Below, piece by piece: positions 8,176 to 14,926 of a stretch of DNA of 20,621 nt. The translations under genes and the position numbers were made by a program. The stretch's first letter is position 1. Each line of letters starts with the position of its first letter. The DNA comes from Pseudomonadota bacterium (GTDB taxonomy: Bacteria; Pseudomonadota; Gammaproteobacteria; Burkholderiales; Burkholderiaceae_E), in NCBI GenBank assembly GCA_023388075.1, contig JAEWGX010000050.1, forward strand, positions 1-20,621, written 5' to 3'. The notes beneath the pieces are model-generated. The model was not told the origin of the DNA. It searched no databases and saw only the letters and a list, made by a program, of their open reading frames with translations.

Positions 8176-9956
8176 GGGGCGGTGGCGGAATGCGCTCGAG
8201 TGGCCGTGGGCCGCGACGCGGTGGCTTCGGCGCCGGATGCCGCCGCGATGGCGGCCGCGGAGCCCGCCTCGGCCAGGGTCCTGCCCGCGATGTAGCCGAA
8301 GGTGAGCGCCGGGCCGAGCGTGATCCCGGCGCCGGGATAATTGCCGCCCATCACGCTGGCCGCGTCGTTGCCCACCGCATGCAGGCCGGGGATCGGCATC
8401 CCGGTCTTGCCGATCACTCGGGTGTACCGATCCGTGACGAGCCCGGCGAATGTGCCGATATCGCCCACCACCAGGCGGATGGCATAGAACGGACCGGTCT
8501 CGATCGGGGCGAGGCACGGATTCGGCGTCACCTGCGCGTCGCCCTGGTAGCGGTTGTAGGCCTTGCTGCCGCGTCCGAAGGCGCTGTCCTCGCCGCCCGC
8601 CACGTCCCGGTTGAAGTCGTCCACCGTCGTCCTCAGCGTGCCGGGGTCCACGCCGATCACGGCGGCCAGCCCCTCCAGCGTGGCGGCCCGCTTCAGGTAG
8701 CCCGAACGCAGGTAGCGGCCAAGCGGCATCGGCGCAGGCGGCACGCAGCCGAGCCCGTAGCGGCGCAGTGTCCGATGGTCGCAGAGCAGCCAGGCGAACA
8801 CTTCCGGATCTTCGCGGGAATCGGCCACCAGGGCCTGCACGAAGTCGTGGTAGGAGTTCGCTTCGTTGGTGAACCGGCGGGCCCGCCGGTTCACCGCGAT
8901 CACTCCGGGCTTGGCCCGGTCGATGAAATGCGGCATCACGCCTTCGGTGCCGTCGCGCCGCCGGATCACGGAGGTCGGCACCCAGGCCGCTGCATTCGGG
9001 ATGGTGGTGTCGACGTAGGCCCCGACCGATTCGGCAAGCCTCAGCCCGTCGCCGGTGTTGGCGGGCGGCGATGGCGAGAAGTGCTCGCGACCCGTGGGCG
9101 CATGCCGGAAGAGCGCCTTGCGCCGCTCGATGTCGTGAGGAAAGCCGCCGCAGGCAAGCACCACGCCACGGCGCGCCCGGATCCGCATCGGCTTGCCTTC
9201 GCGCTCCACGCGAGCACCGACGACCGCGTCGCCCTCGGTGAGCAGCTCGCGCGCCGGCGAGGAAAGCCAGACCGGAATTTCGAGGTCCATGGCCGCGCGG
9301 GCGAGGCGTCCGGCGAGCGCGTTGCCGTTGGTCAGCGTCATGCCGCGGCCGTGACGGACGACATCGAGCCCGTGGCGCGCGATGCGTCGCGTCACGTAGG
9401 CGAACGATTCGAGCGAGCGGAAGGCCCGCATGAAATGCCAGATCTCCTTGCCCGACCCGAGCATCATCCCGAAGACGGTGAGCTCGGGCAGCGGCAGCCC
9501 GAGCAGCTTCACGCGCTCACCCAGCTCGCGGCCGTCGAAGGGGCGCGTCACCATGGAACGGCCGCCCTGCATCCCGCCGGGCGCCTCGGCGTGATAGTCC
9601 GGAAAGACCGCCGGCATGTCGAACTGGACGCAGGTGCGCGTGGTGAAGAACTCGATCGCCTCGGGCCCGTTCTCCAGGAAGGCGTCGACCCGCTCCGGGT
9701 CGAAGTGGCTGCCGGCCTCGTGCTCCAGGTAGGTACGCGCCGCGCCGGGCGGCTCGCTGATGCCGAGCTCCGCGGCGAGCCGGGTGCCCGGCACCCACAA
9801 CCATCCGCCGGATCGCGCCGTGGTACCGCCGAAGCGCGGTTCCTTCTCCACGACGAGCACTTCGAGACCGTGGGCGGCCGCCGTGATCGCGGTCGACATC
9901 CCCGAAGCACCGGTCCCGACGACCAGTACGTCGCATTCGTGCTCGCCCGACGCCAT
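8172..9956 (-). CDS. FAD-dependent dehydrogenase, 3-ketosteroid-delta1-dehydrogenase/fumarate-reductase flavoprotein family
   Basis: A 594-residue flavoprotein. The FAD dinucleotide motif GTGASG is at 14-19, followed by an acidic VVEKE (35-39) and GGTTARSGG (43-51). The second FAD segment is near the C-terminus: HAVGNDAASVMGGNYPGAGITLGPA (526-550 region). The Y-P-G-A-G unit (Tyr540, Gly544) and a PDY...PGG region (about 119-128) recall the catalytic Tyr and Gly of 3-ketosteroid dehydrogenases. The true substrate may instead be a smaller cyclic ketone or enoate. No other steroid genes are present, so a steroid role is not claimed. The last about 30 residues are an Ala/Thr-rich tail. It is first in its block, with a promoter and a palindrome just upstream and GGGAG 9 nt before ATG. 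Confidence 0.88.
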   Translation of the reverse strand: MASGEHECDVLVVGTGASGMSTAITAAAHGLEVLVVEKEPRFGGTTARSGGWLWVPGTRLAAELGISEPPGAARTYLEHEAGSHFDPERVDAFLENGPEAIEFFTTRTCVQFDMPAVFPDYHAEAPGGMQGGRSMVTRPFDGRELGERVKLLGLPLPELTVFGMMLGSGKEIWHFMRAFRSLESFAYVTRRIARHGLDVVRHGRGMTLTNGNALAGRLARAAMDLEIPVWLSSPARELLTEGDAVVGARVEREGKPMRIRARRGVVLACGGFPHDIERRKALFRHAPTGREHFSPSPPANTGDGLRLAESVGAYVDTTIPNAAAWVPTSVIRRRDGTEGVMPHFIDRAKPGVIAVNRRARRFTNEANSYHDFVQALVADSREDPEVFAWLLCDHRTLRRYGLGCVPPAPMPLGRYLRSGYLKRAATLEGLAAVIGVDPGTLRTTVDDFNRDVAGGEDSAFGRGSKAYNRYQGDAQVTPNPCLAPIETGPFYAIRLVVGDIGTFAGLVTDRYTRVIGKTGMPIPGLHAVGNDAASVMGGNYPGAGITLGPALTFGYIAGRTLAEAGSAAAIAAASGAEATASRPTATRAHSATAP

Positions 9957-9972
9957 CTCCTCTCGCTCCCTT

Positions 9973-9982
9973 TGATATATCA
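9973..9982. promoter_or_regulatory. Palindromic operator candidate TGATATATCA
   Basis: A perfect 10-bp, AT-rich palindrome in an otherwise very GC-rich gap. It starts 4 nt downstream of the -10 element on the minus strand, i.e. over the expected transcription start, and 17 bp before the flavoprotein ATG. This is the classic location for a repressor. The form resembles short dyads bound by GntR-type regulators, but no regulator gene is visible. A partly matching sequence, TTGATATCCA, occurs in the dctP leader (7370-7379). Confidence 0.55.
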
Positions 9983-9986
9983 GGTG

Positions 9987-10015
9987 AGTCTAGGGGCTCG
10001 CGCGGCCCGAGGCAA
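9987..10015 (-). promoter_or_regulatory. Sigma-70-like promoter of the flavoprotein-SDR-TRAP block
   Basis: On the minus strand, TTGCCT (10010-10015) and TAGACT (9987-9992) are separated by exactly 17 bp; each matches the consensus at four of six positions. It lies in the 62-bp gap after livF, directly upstream of the palindrome, so the block 9956-4266 probably has its own start of transcription. Confidence 0.5.
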
Positions 10016-10018
10016 TCA

Positions 10019-10750
10019 TCACCGCGCACCGGCTGCCGGTTCTCGTGCCACGCCAAGGTAGGCACTGCGGATCTCCGGACGTGCGATCAGCTCGGCAGCC
10101 GGCCCGTCGGCGACGATCCGGCCCTCCTCCAGCACGTAGGCGCGACGCGCCAGCTCCATCGCCATCGCCACGTTCTGCTCGACCAGCAGAACCGCGGTCC
10201 CGGCGGCGTTGATCCGCCGGATCGCACGGAACATCTCCAGCACGATCGCCGGCGCGAGGCCGAGCGACGGCTCGTCCAGCAGGAGCAGCGATGGCCGGGC
10301 CATCAGCGCCCGCCCGATCGCGACCATCTGCTGCTGGCCGCCGGAGAGCGAGCCCGCCGGGCTGCGCAGCTTCGCGCGCAGCGCAGGGAAGAGCTCCAGC
10401 ACCGAATCGAGCGACTCGCCTCGCAGCGCCCGCGCCCGCGGCACGTGCGCGCCGACCTCCAGGTTGTCCGCCACCGACATCCCGGTGAAGAGGCGGCGTC
10501 CTTCCGGGACGATGGCGATGCCGGCATCGCAGTAGCGATGACCGGCAAGGCGCGTGACGTCGCTCCCGGCGAAGAGGAGGCGGCCGCTCCGGGGCGGATG
10601 CAGGCCCGCGATCGCGTTGATCAGCGTCGTCTTGCCGGCGCCGTTGGGGCCGACCACGCAGACCGGCTCGGCCTCGCCGACCCGGATCGACACGTCGCGC
10701 AGCGCCGGCGCGGCGCCGTAGTTCACGTCGATGCGTTCGACGCTAAGCAT
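10019..10750 (-). CDS. livF: Branched-chain amino acid-type ABC transporter ATPase LivF
   Basis: A 243-residue ATPase of the HAAT (Liv) family that powers uptake by LivH and LivM from the cytoplasmic side. Walker A GPNGAGKT is at 34-41, the Q-loop region is followed by VPEGRRLFTGMSV (about 81-93, a LivF hallmark), the signature LSGGQ is at 135-139 and Walker B LLLLDE ends at Glu160. As is usual for LivF, the switch-loop position reads EQN rather than His. ATG 10748-10750 overlaps the end of the livM-livG fusion by 8 bp. The actual ligand is probably an aromatic or other carboxylate rather than an amino acid, judging from the neighbouring catabolic genes; that is inference. Confidence 0.93.
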   Translation of the reverse strand: MLSVERIDVNYGAAPALRDVSIRVGEAEPVCVVGPNGAGKTTLINAIAGLHPPRSGRLLFAGSDVTRLAGHRYCDAGIAIVPEGRRLFTGMSVADNLEVGAHVPRARALRGESLDSVLELFPALRAKLRSPAGSLSGGQQQMVAIGRALMARPSLLLLDEPSLGLAPAIVLEMFRAIRRINAAGTAVLLVEQNVAMAMELARRAYVLEEGRIVADGPAAELIARPEIRSAYLGVAREPAAGAR

Positions 10751-12665
10751 GCGCCGCGCCGAGGTAGGCGGTCACCACCTCGGGATCCTGCATCACGGCC
10801 TCGCAGGGTCCCTCGGCGATCAGGCGGCCGTAGTCGAGCACCGCCACGCGGTCGGCGAGCGCCATCACGGCCCGCATCACATGCTCGACGAAGACGATGG
10901 TGGCGCCGCGGTCCCGGATACGCCCGATCAGCCCGATGGCGTCGTTGATCTCCGCCGGAGTGAGGCCGGAGAGCACTTCGTCGAGCAGCAGGAGCCGCGG
11001 ACGCGATGCCAGCGCCCGGGCGAGCTCCAGGAACTTGCGCTGGTGCAAGTTGAGCTCGTCCGGCAGCGCGTGGGCCTTGTCCGCCAGGCCGGTGAAGTCG
11101 AGCCAGCGCAGCGCCTCCTCGTGCGCCTGCTTCGTCGACATGGCGGCGCCGCCGAACATCGCCACCGTCGCGACGTTCCTGGCCACCGTCATGTGCGCGA
11201 ACGGCCGCGGGATCTGGTAGGTGCGCGCGACGCCGGCCCGGGCGATGCGGTGGGCCGGCAGCCCGGCGATCTCGCGTCCTTCGAAGCGGATCGAACCGGC
11301 ATCCGGCGGAAAGTGTCCGCTGACGACGTTGATGAACGTCGACTTGCCCGAGCCGTTGGGTCCGAGGAGCCCGAGGATCTCGCCCGGGTACACCGCGAGA
11401 TCGAGCCGGTCGATCGCCCGGACGCCCTTGAAGGCGCGGGCGAGACCGCGAACCGCGAGCATCGGCTCGCCTCGCGTCACCTCCGCGCGCGTTGCGGGAG
11501 GCGAACCGGCGGCGTCGTCCCGCGCGAGGTGATGAACCGGAGCCGCTGCCGCCGGCCCGGGGTCGGGCGGCGCCGTGCCTGGCGTCGTCGCGGCGGCCGC
11601 CTGGTGCCCGGCCTCGGTTGCACCGGTCACGCCGCGCTTCGGCCGCCGCGACAGGAAGCCGAGCAGCCCGTCGGGCATGAACAGGATCACGGTCACGAGG
11701 ATGATGCCCACGGCCGCCTTGCCAAGCACCGGATCGAGGCCCGTCGTGAAGTAGAAGAGCAGCCAGGTGATCGCGAGCGCCCCGACCGCCGGGCCGGCCC
11801 AATGCCTCGTTCCGCCGAGCACGCTCATCAGGACGACGGTGAGCGGCACGGTGATGTTGAAGGTCTCGGCCACGGTCACGTAGGTCACGAAGAGCGCGTG
11901 GATGCCGCCCGCCACCCCGGCGAGCGCGCAGGATATCGCCAGCGCGAGCAGCTTGTAGCGATAGGTGGGCACGCCCATCACTTCGGCCACGTCCTCGTCG
12001 TCGTGGATCGCGAAGAGCCCGGTCCCGAGCCTGCTGCCGCTCACGTACCAGGACACGAGCAGGGTGGCCGCCGCGGCGGCAAGCGCCATCAGGTAGAGCG
12101 ACGAGGAGGCGGTCGGGCCGATCGCCGGCACCGGCACGGAATGCAGGTAGACCCCTGGGCCGCCGTCGATCGGCGTGTTCAGGATGACGGTGGCCACGAC
12201 GAAGGTGACCGCCAGCGTGAGCAGCGCGAACAGCTCTCCGCGCACCGCCTTCACCCGGAACACGATCGCGCCAAGTGCGACCCCGAGCAGCGCCGCCATC
12301 GCGGCCGCGGCGGGCAGGGTCGCGAGGAACGGCCATCCCATGTTCGCGGCGAGTCCGGCGGAGGTGTAGACGCCGACGCCATAGAAGGCGCCATGGCCGA
12401 AGGAGAAGTAGCCGGAGTAGCCCGAGAGGATGTTCCAGGACAGCGCCAGCACCATCCAATGGCAGACGAGATAGAGGAAGGACTCGTAGAACGCCGGCAG
12501 GCCCAGCCACGGCAGGGCGGCGAAGGCGCCGGCAATCGCCAGCACCGCCACCACCGGCGCCCCCCGGGCGGGAACGCTCGCAGTCGAACCCTCCGTTCGC
12601 GAAGCGCGACCACCTCCCCGAGCTGTTACCGCCCCACCTTCGGGCGGCCGGGCGGTGGCGCTCAT
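10743..12665 (-). CDS. LivM-LivG fusion: ABC importer permease joined to ATPase
   Basis: A 640-residue fusion. Residues about 35-345 form a LivM permease with 8-10 membrane segments, including the landmark SGYSGYFSFGHGAFYGVG. An Ala/Pro-rich linker (about 350-400) follows. Residues about 402-640 are a LivG ATPase with Walker A GPNGSGKS (435-442), Walker B ending at Glu563 and an H-loop EH. Its C-loop reads LNLHQ (538-542) instead of LSGGQ; LivG relatives with degenerate C-loops are known. An internal ATG at 11460-11462 with an upstream GAGGCGA could also yield free LivG. ATG 12663-12665 was chosen because GGAGGG lies 6 nt upstream and the stop of a 28-codon frame overlaps it. The first about 28 residues are encoded by a repeat copy and are probably not functional transporter sequence. 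Confidence 0.92.
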   Translation of the reverse strand: MSATARPPEGGAVTARGGGRASRTEGSTASVPARGAPVVAVLAIAGAFAALPWLGLPAFYESFLYLVCHWMVLALSWNILSGYSGYFSFGHGAFYGVGVYTSAGLAANMGWPFLATLPAAAAMAALLGVALGAIVFRVKAVRGELFALLTLAVTFVVATVILNTPIDGGPGVYLHSVPVPAIGPTASSSLYLMALAAAAATLLVSWYVSGSRLGTGLFAIHDDEDVAEVMGVPTYRYKLLALAISCALAGVAGGIHALFVTYVTVAETFNITVPLTVVLMSVLGGTRHWAGPAVGALAITWLLFYFTTGLDPVLGKAAVGIILVTVILFMPDGLLGFLSRRPKRGVTGATEAGHQAAAATTPGTAPPDPGPAAAAPVHHLARDDAAGSPPATRAEVTRGEPMLAVRGLARAFKGVRAIDRLDLAVYPGEILGLLGPNGSGKSTFINVVSGHFPPDAGSIRFEGREIAGLPAHRIARAGVARTYQIPRPFAHMTVARNVATVAMFGGAAMSTKQAHEEALRWLDFTGLADKAHALPDELNLHQRKFLELARALASRPRLLLLDEVLSGLTPAEINDAIGLIGRIRDRGATIVFVEHVMRAVMALADRVAVLDYGRLIAEGPCEAVMQDPEVVTAYLGAAHA

Positions 12666-12666
12666 G
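12587..12666. repeat. Gene-junction repeat, copy B (inside the livM 5' end)
   Basis: An 80-bp copy of the repeat also found at 12670-12749 (about 70 of 80 positions identical, 83-bp period, so a tandem duplication). It keeps the 15-nt loop and most of the main stem, but one arm has a mismatch (GGTGGGGC instead of GGTGGCGC on the minus strand). The central part is rewritten, so its CCTCCC/GGGAGG hairpin is lost. It contains the first codons of the livM-livG gene. Confidence 0.85.
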
Positions 12667-12748
12667 GACAACCCTCCGGTCGCGAAGCGCGACCACCTCC
12701 CCAAGGGAGGAGAGCGCCACCTTCGGGCGGCCGGGCGGTGGCGCTCAT
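12662..12748 (-). CDS. 28-codon frame in repeat copy A, bridging livH and livM
   Basis: ATG at 12746-12748 overlaps the livH stop (ATGA) and its own TGA overlaps the livM-livG ATG (ATGA). The deduced peptide begins MSATARPPEGGALLPWGGG and is rich in Gly, Arg and Pro, with no recognisable domain. A ribosome coming off livH could reinitiate here and then again on livM. GGAGGG near its 3' end serves as the ribosome site for livM. Whether the peptide itself matters is doubtful; it may simply keep translation running through a structured repeat. Confidence 0.4.
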   Translation of the reverse strand: MSATARPPEGGALLPWGGGRASRPEGCP

Positions 12749-12749
12749 G
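12670..12749. repeat. Gene-junction repeat, copy A (between livH and livM)
   Basis: An 80-bp element with three perfect adjacent hairpins. One is GGTCGCG-AAG-CGCGACC (12678-12694). The second is CCTCCC-CAA-GGGAGG (12696-12710). The main stem is GCGCCACC, a 15-nt loop, then GGTGGCGC (12714-12744). It begins exactly at the livH stop and ends just before the livM-livG start. The same element, diverged, recurs at 17090-17166. Confidence 0.85.
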
Positions 12750-13608
12750 CCCTGAACTTCCCCGGCCGCAGCAGCAGCACCACGATGAGGAGCGAGAAGG
12801 AGACGATGGGCGCCCAGGACGGCGAGGCGACGGCCATGGTGACGGCCTCGCTCACGCCGATCACGACGCCGGCGACGAGCGGCCCGAGCGCGCTGCCGAG
12901 CCCGCCCAGCATGACCGCCGCGAACACCACCCCCACCCAGGCGAAGATCTGCGAGGGCGAGAGGGTGAAGCCCAGCGCGAGGCAGACACCGGCCACGGCG
13001 GCGAGCGCGGCGCAACCACCGGCGAGCAGCAGGGACATGCGCTGCTGGTTGATGCCGAAGGCCGCGGCCATCTGGCCGTCCTCCGCCATGGCCCGCATCG
13101 CGCGGCCAAGGCGCGTGTAGCGCATCGCCGCCCAGATCGACAGCGCGATCACCATCGAGAGGAGCAGCGTGATGAGCTCGGGCACCGGGACATAGAGCGG
13201 CCCGACGGTGAGCCGGAGATCGGTGTAGTGCGACTCGAGCCGCCGGAAATCGGAGGTCCAGTACCACTGGATGGCACTTTCGATGACGACCGCGATGCCG
13301 AAGGTCACCAGCAGCGAATTGAACGGCGTCACCACGAACCGGGCCAGCACCCACTGCATCGCCACGCCCAGCAGGAAGAACGCCGGCGCGATCAGCAGGA
13401 GCGCGACGAAGGGGTCCATCGCGGTCGAGCTGGCGAGCTGGTAGCTCAGGTAGGCGGCAAGGAACACCAGCCCGAAATGCGCCAGGTTGATCTGGCGCAA
13501 CAGGCCCCAGGCCAGGCCGAGGCCCAGGCCGATCAACCCGTACAGACTGCCGATGAAGACGCCCGAGAGGATGGACTGGAGCAGCAGCTCGAGGCTCGGC
13601 AGGCTCAC
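12745..13608 (-). CDS. livH: Branched-chain amino acid-type ABC transporter permease LivH
   Basis: A 287-residue inner-membrane permease with about eight helices. It pairs with LivM to form the channel of the importer. The N-terminal GLIGLGLGLAWGLLRQINLAHF region and the cytoplasmic coupling loop RYTRLGRAMRAMAEDGQMAAAFGIN (about 164-188) are LivH hallmarks. The start is GTG at 13606-13608: an in-frame stop lies 24 nt further upstream and no ATG is available in between. The ribosome site is weak, so translation may depend on coupling with livK, whose stop is 24 nt before. The 3' end runs directly into the repeat that separates it from livM. Confidence 0.93.
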   Translation of the reverse strand: MSLPSLELLLQSILSGVFIGSLYGLIGLGLGLAWGLLRQINLAHFGLVFLAAYLSYQLASSTAMDPFVALLLIAPAFFLLGVAMQWVLARFVVTPFNSLLVTFGIAVVIESAIQWYWTSDFRRLESHYTDLRLTVGPLYVPVPELITLLLSMVIALSIWAAMRYTRLGRAMRAMAEDGQMAAAFGINQQRMSLLLAGGCAALAAVAGVCLALGFTLSPSQIFAWVGVVFAAVMLGGLGSALGPLVAGVVIGVSEAVTMAVASPSWAPIVSFSLLIVVLLLRPGKFRA

Positions 13609-13632
13609 AGGCGCATGCTCACGGGAACATCC

Positions 13633-14829
13633 TCATGCCCTGCGAAGCCGTGCCCCCGGTTTCGCGAACTCCCGGGGCCAGACCACCATCCATTCGCCGT
13701 CCTGCACCTGCTTGAGCTTCATCAGGTCGTCGCCGTAGTTGCTCGGCCCGTCGAAGCGCAGCTGCCCCTGGATGGTGTCGACCTTGCTCTTCTTCAGCCA
13801 GGCGGCAATCGCCTTGTCCTCCAGGCTGCCGGCGCCGACGACGCCCGCCTCCAGGATCTGCCACGCCGAGTAGGACGCCGCCGCCTGCGTCTCCACATGG
13901 ATGTCGGCAAGCTTGGCCTTGGCTGCCCGGTCGTTGAAGATGCGGACGAACTCCGCCGCCACGGGGTTCGAGGTGAACGGCGGATGCTCCTCGAAGATCG
14001 TGAGCGCGAGCGCGTTGTTGGCGTCGGCGGACTTGGTCATCGGGCCGGGCGCCGGGTACGTGTGGAAATGAAGCGGCGGCACGTAGTCGATCTTCTTCAT
14101 GGCGTCGAGCAGCATGTTGCCTTCCAGCGCGATGTCGCCCATCCACACCAGGTCGGGCTTGGCATCCTTGACCCGGGCTGCGATGGGGCCGAAGTCGCGG
14201 TTGCCGAACTCCCACTCGAGGAACAGCACCTCCTTCAGTCCGCGCTTCTTCGCGACCTCGCGCGCGCCGAGCGACAGGAAGTGGATGGAGGGAAACTTGC
14301 TGGTCACTATCGCGATCGTCCTGGGCGGATCCTCCATCGAGGCGAGCCCGTCGAACACGGTGGCCGGCACGGTGGTGCCCGGCGTCGGACCGAGCGACCA
14401 GGCCGGGAACTGCATGTCGTACTTCGCAAGCGAAGGGATGCCGAAGGTGTGATGCACCAGGAACTTGCCGTAGCGTTGCGCCACGCCCATGGCGGAGAGG
14501 ATCGCCCCGGTGGCGTACGGCCCGAGCAGCAGGTCGACCTTGTCCGAAGTCACCAGTTGCTCGTAGAGCGTGCGTGCCAGGTCGGCCTTCGACTGGTCGT
14601 CCTTGAGCAGCCACTCCACCTTGCGACCGAGCAGACCGCCGCGGGCGTTCAACTGCTCCAGGTAGATCTCGCCTGCCAGCTTGTGGGTGAGCCCGGTGGC
14701 GGACAGCGGCCCGGTGAGGGCGAGCGTGCTGCCGATGCGGATCGGCCCGTCGGCGCTTCGCGCCGGCAGCGCGAAGCCGGCGGCGGCGGTGGCCATGCCG
14801 ATCGAGAAATGACGCCTGGCTTGCTTCAT
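13633..14829 (-). CDS. Branched-chain amino acid-type ABC transporter substrate-binding protein (LivK/periplasmic-binding family 6)
   Basis: A 398-residue periplasmic receptor for the Liv importer. The signal sequence carries Arg-Arg-x-Phe-Ser (residues 5-9) and ends near ARSADG (about 23-28), so Tat export is possible. The mature part starts with IRIGSTLALTGPLSATG, the standard opening of type I two-lobed binding proteins. LLGPYATGAILSAM lies in the ligand-pocket region, as in relatives that bind amides or aromatic acids. The ligand cannot be read from sequence, but the flanking ring-cleavage genes suggest an aromatic or ring-derived carboxylate. GGAGA lies 7 nt before the ATG. The gene is longer than average for LivK but within the range of the Peripla_BP_6 group. 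Confidence 0.9.
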   Translation of the reverse strand: MKQARRHFSIGMATAAAGFALPARSADGPIRIGSTLALTGPLSATGLTHKLAGEIYLEQLNARGGLLGRKVEWLLKDDQSKADLARTLYEQLVTSDKVDLLLGPYATGAILSAMGVAQRYGKFLVHHTFGIPSLAKYDMQFPAWSLGPTPGTTVPATVFDGLASMEDPPRTIAIVTSKFPSIHFLSLGAREVAKKRGLKEVLFLEWEFGNRDFGPIAARVKDAKPDLVWMGDIALEGNMLLDAMKKIDYVPPLHFHTYPAPGPMTKSADANNALALTIFEEHPPFTSNPVAAEFVRIFNDRAAKAKLADIHVETQAAASYSAWQILEAGVVGAGSLEDKAIAAWLKKSKVDTIQGQLRFDGPSNYGDDLMKLKQVQDGEWMVVWPREFAKPGARLRRA

Positions 14830-14894
14830 GTGAGTGTCTCCGCAATGTTGGCCTTCTCTCGTACCGCCTCACGCCCGGCGTCGCTTCTGCCGCG

Positions 14895-14913
14895 CGTGAC
14901 CGTGTCGTGACCG
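14895..14913. promoter_or_regulatory. Direct repeat upstream of the Liv importer genes
   Basis: CGTGACCG occurs twice (14895-14902 and 14906-14913) with an 11-bp period, one turn of the helix, in the 97-bp gap before the LivK-type gene. Such spacing allows a regulator dimer or two stacked regulators to bind one face of the DNA. No clear -10/-35 pair was found nearby. Confidence 0.35.
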
Positions 14914-14926
14914 GCTCGGCAGCCTC

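Noticed and set aside
8172..9956. Naming the flavoprotein as a steroid dehydrogenase (kstD)
   Set aside because: Only motif-level similarity is visible and there is no steroid-degradation context.
7962..10061. Long plus-strand frame (699 codons) opposite the SDR and flavoprotein genes
   Set aside because: It is a shadow of well-supported genes and shows low-complexity Arg/Gly/His composition.
10731..14910. Long plus-strand frames opposite the Liv importer genes
   Set aside because: They are antisense to Liv genes with complete motifs; no domain or ribosome site supports them.
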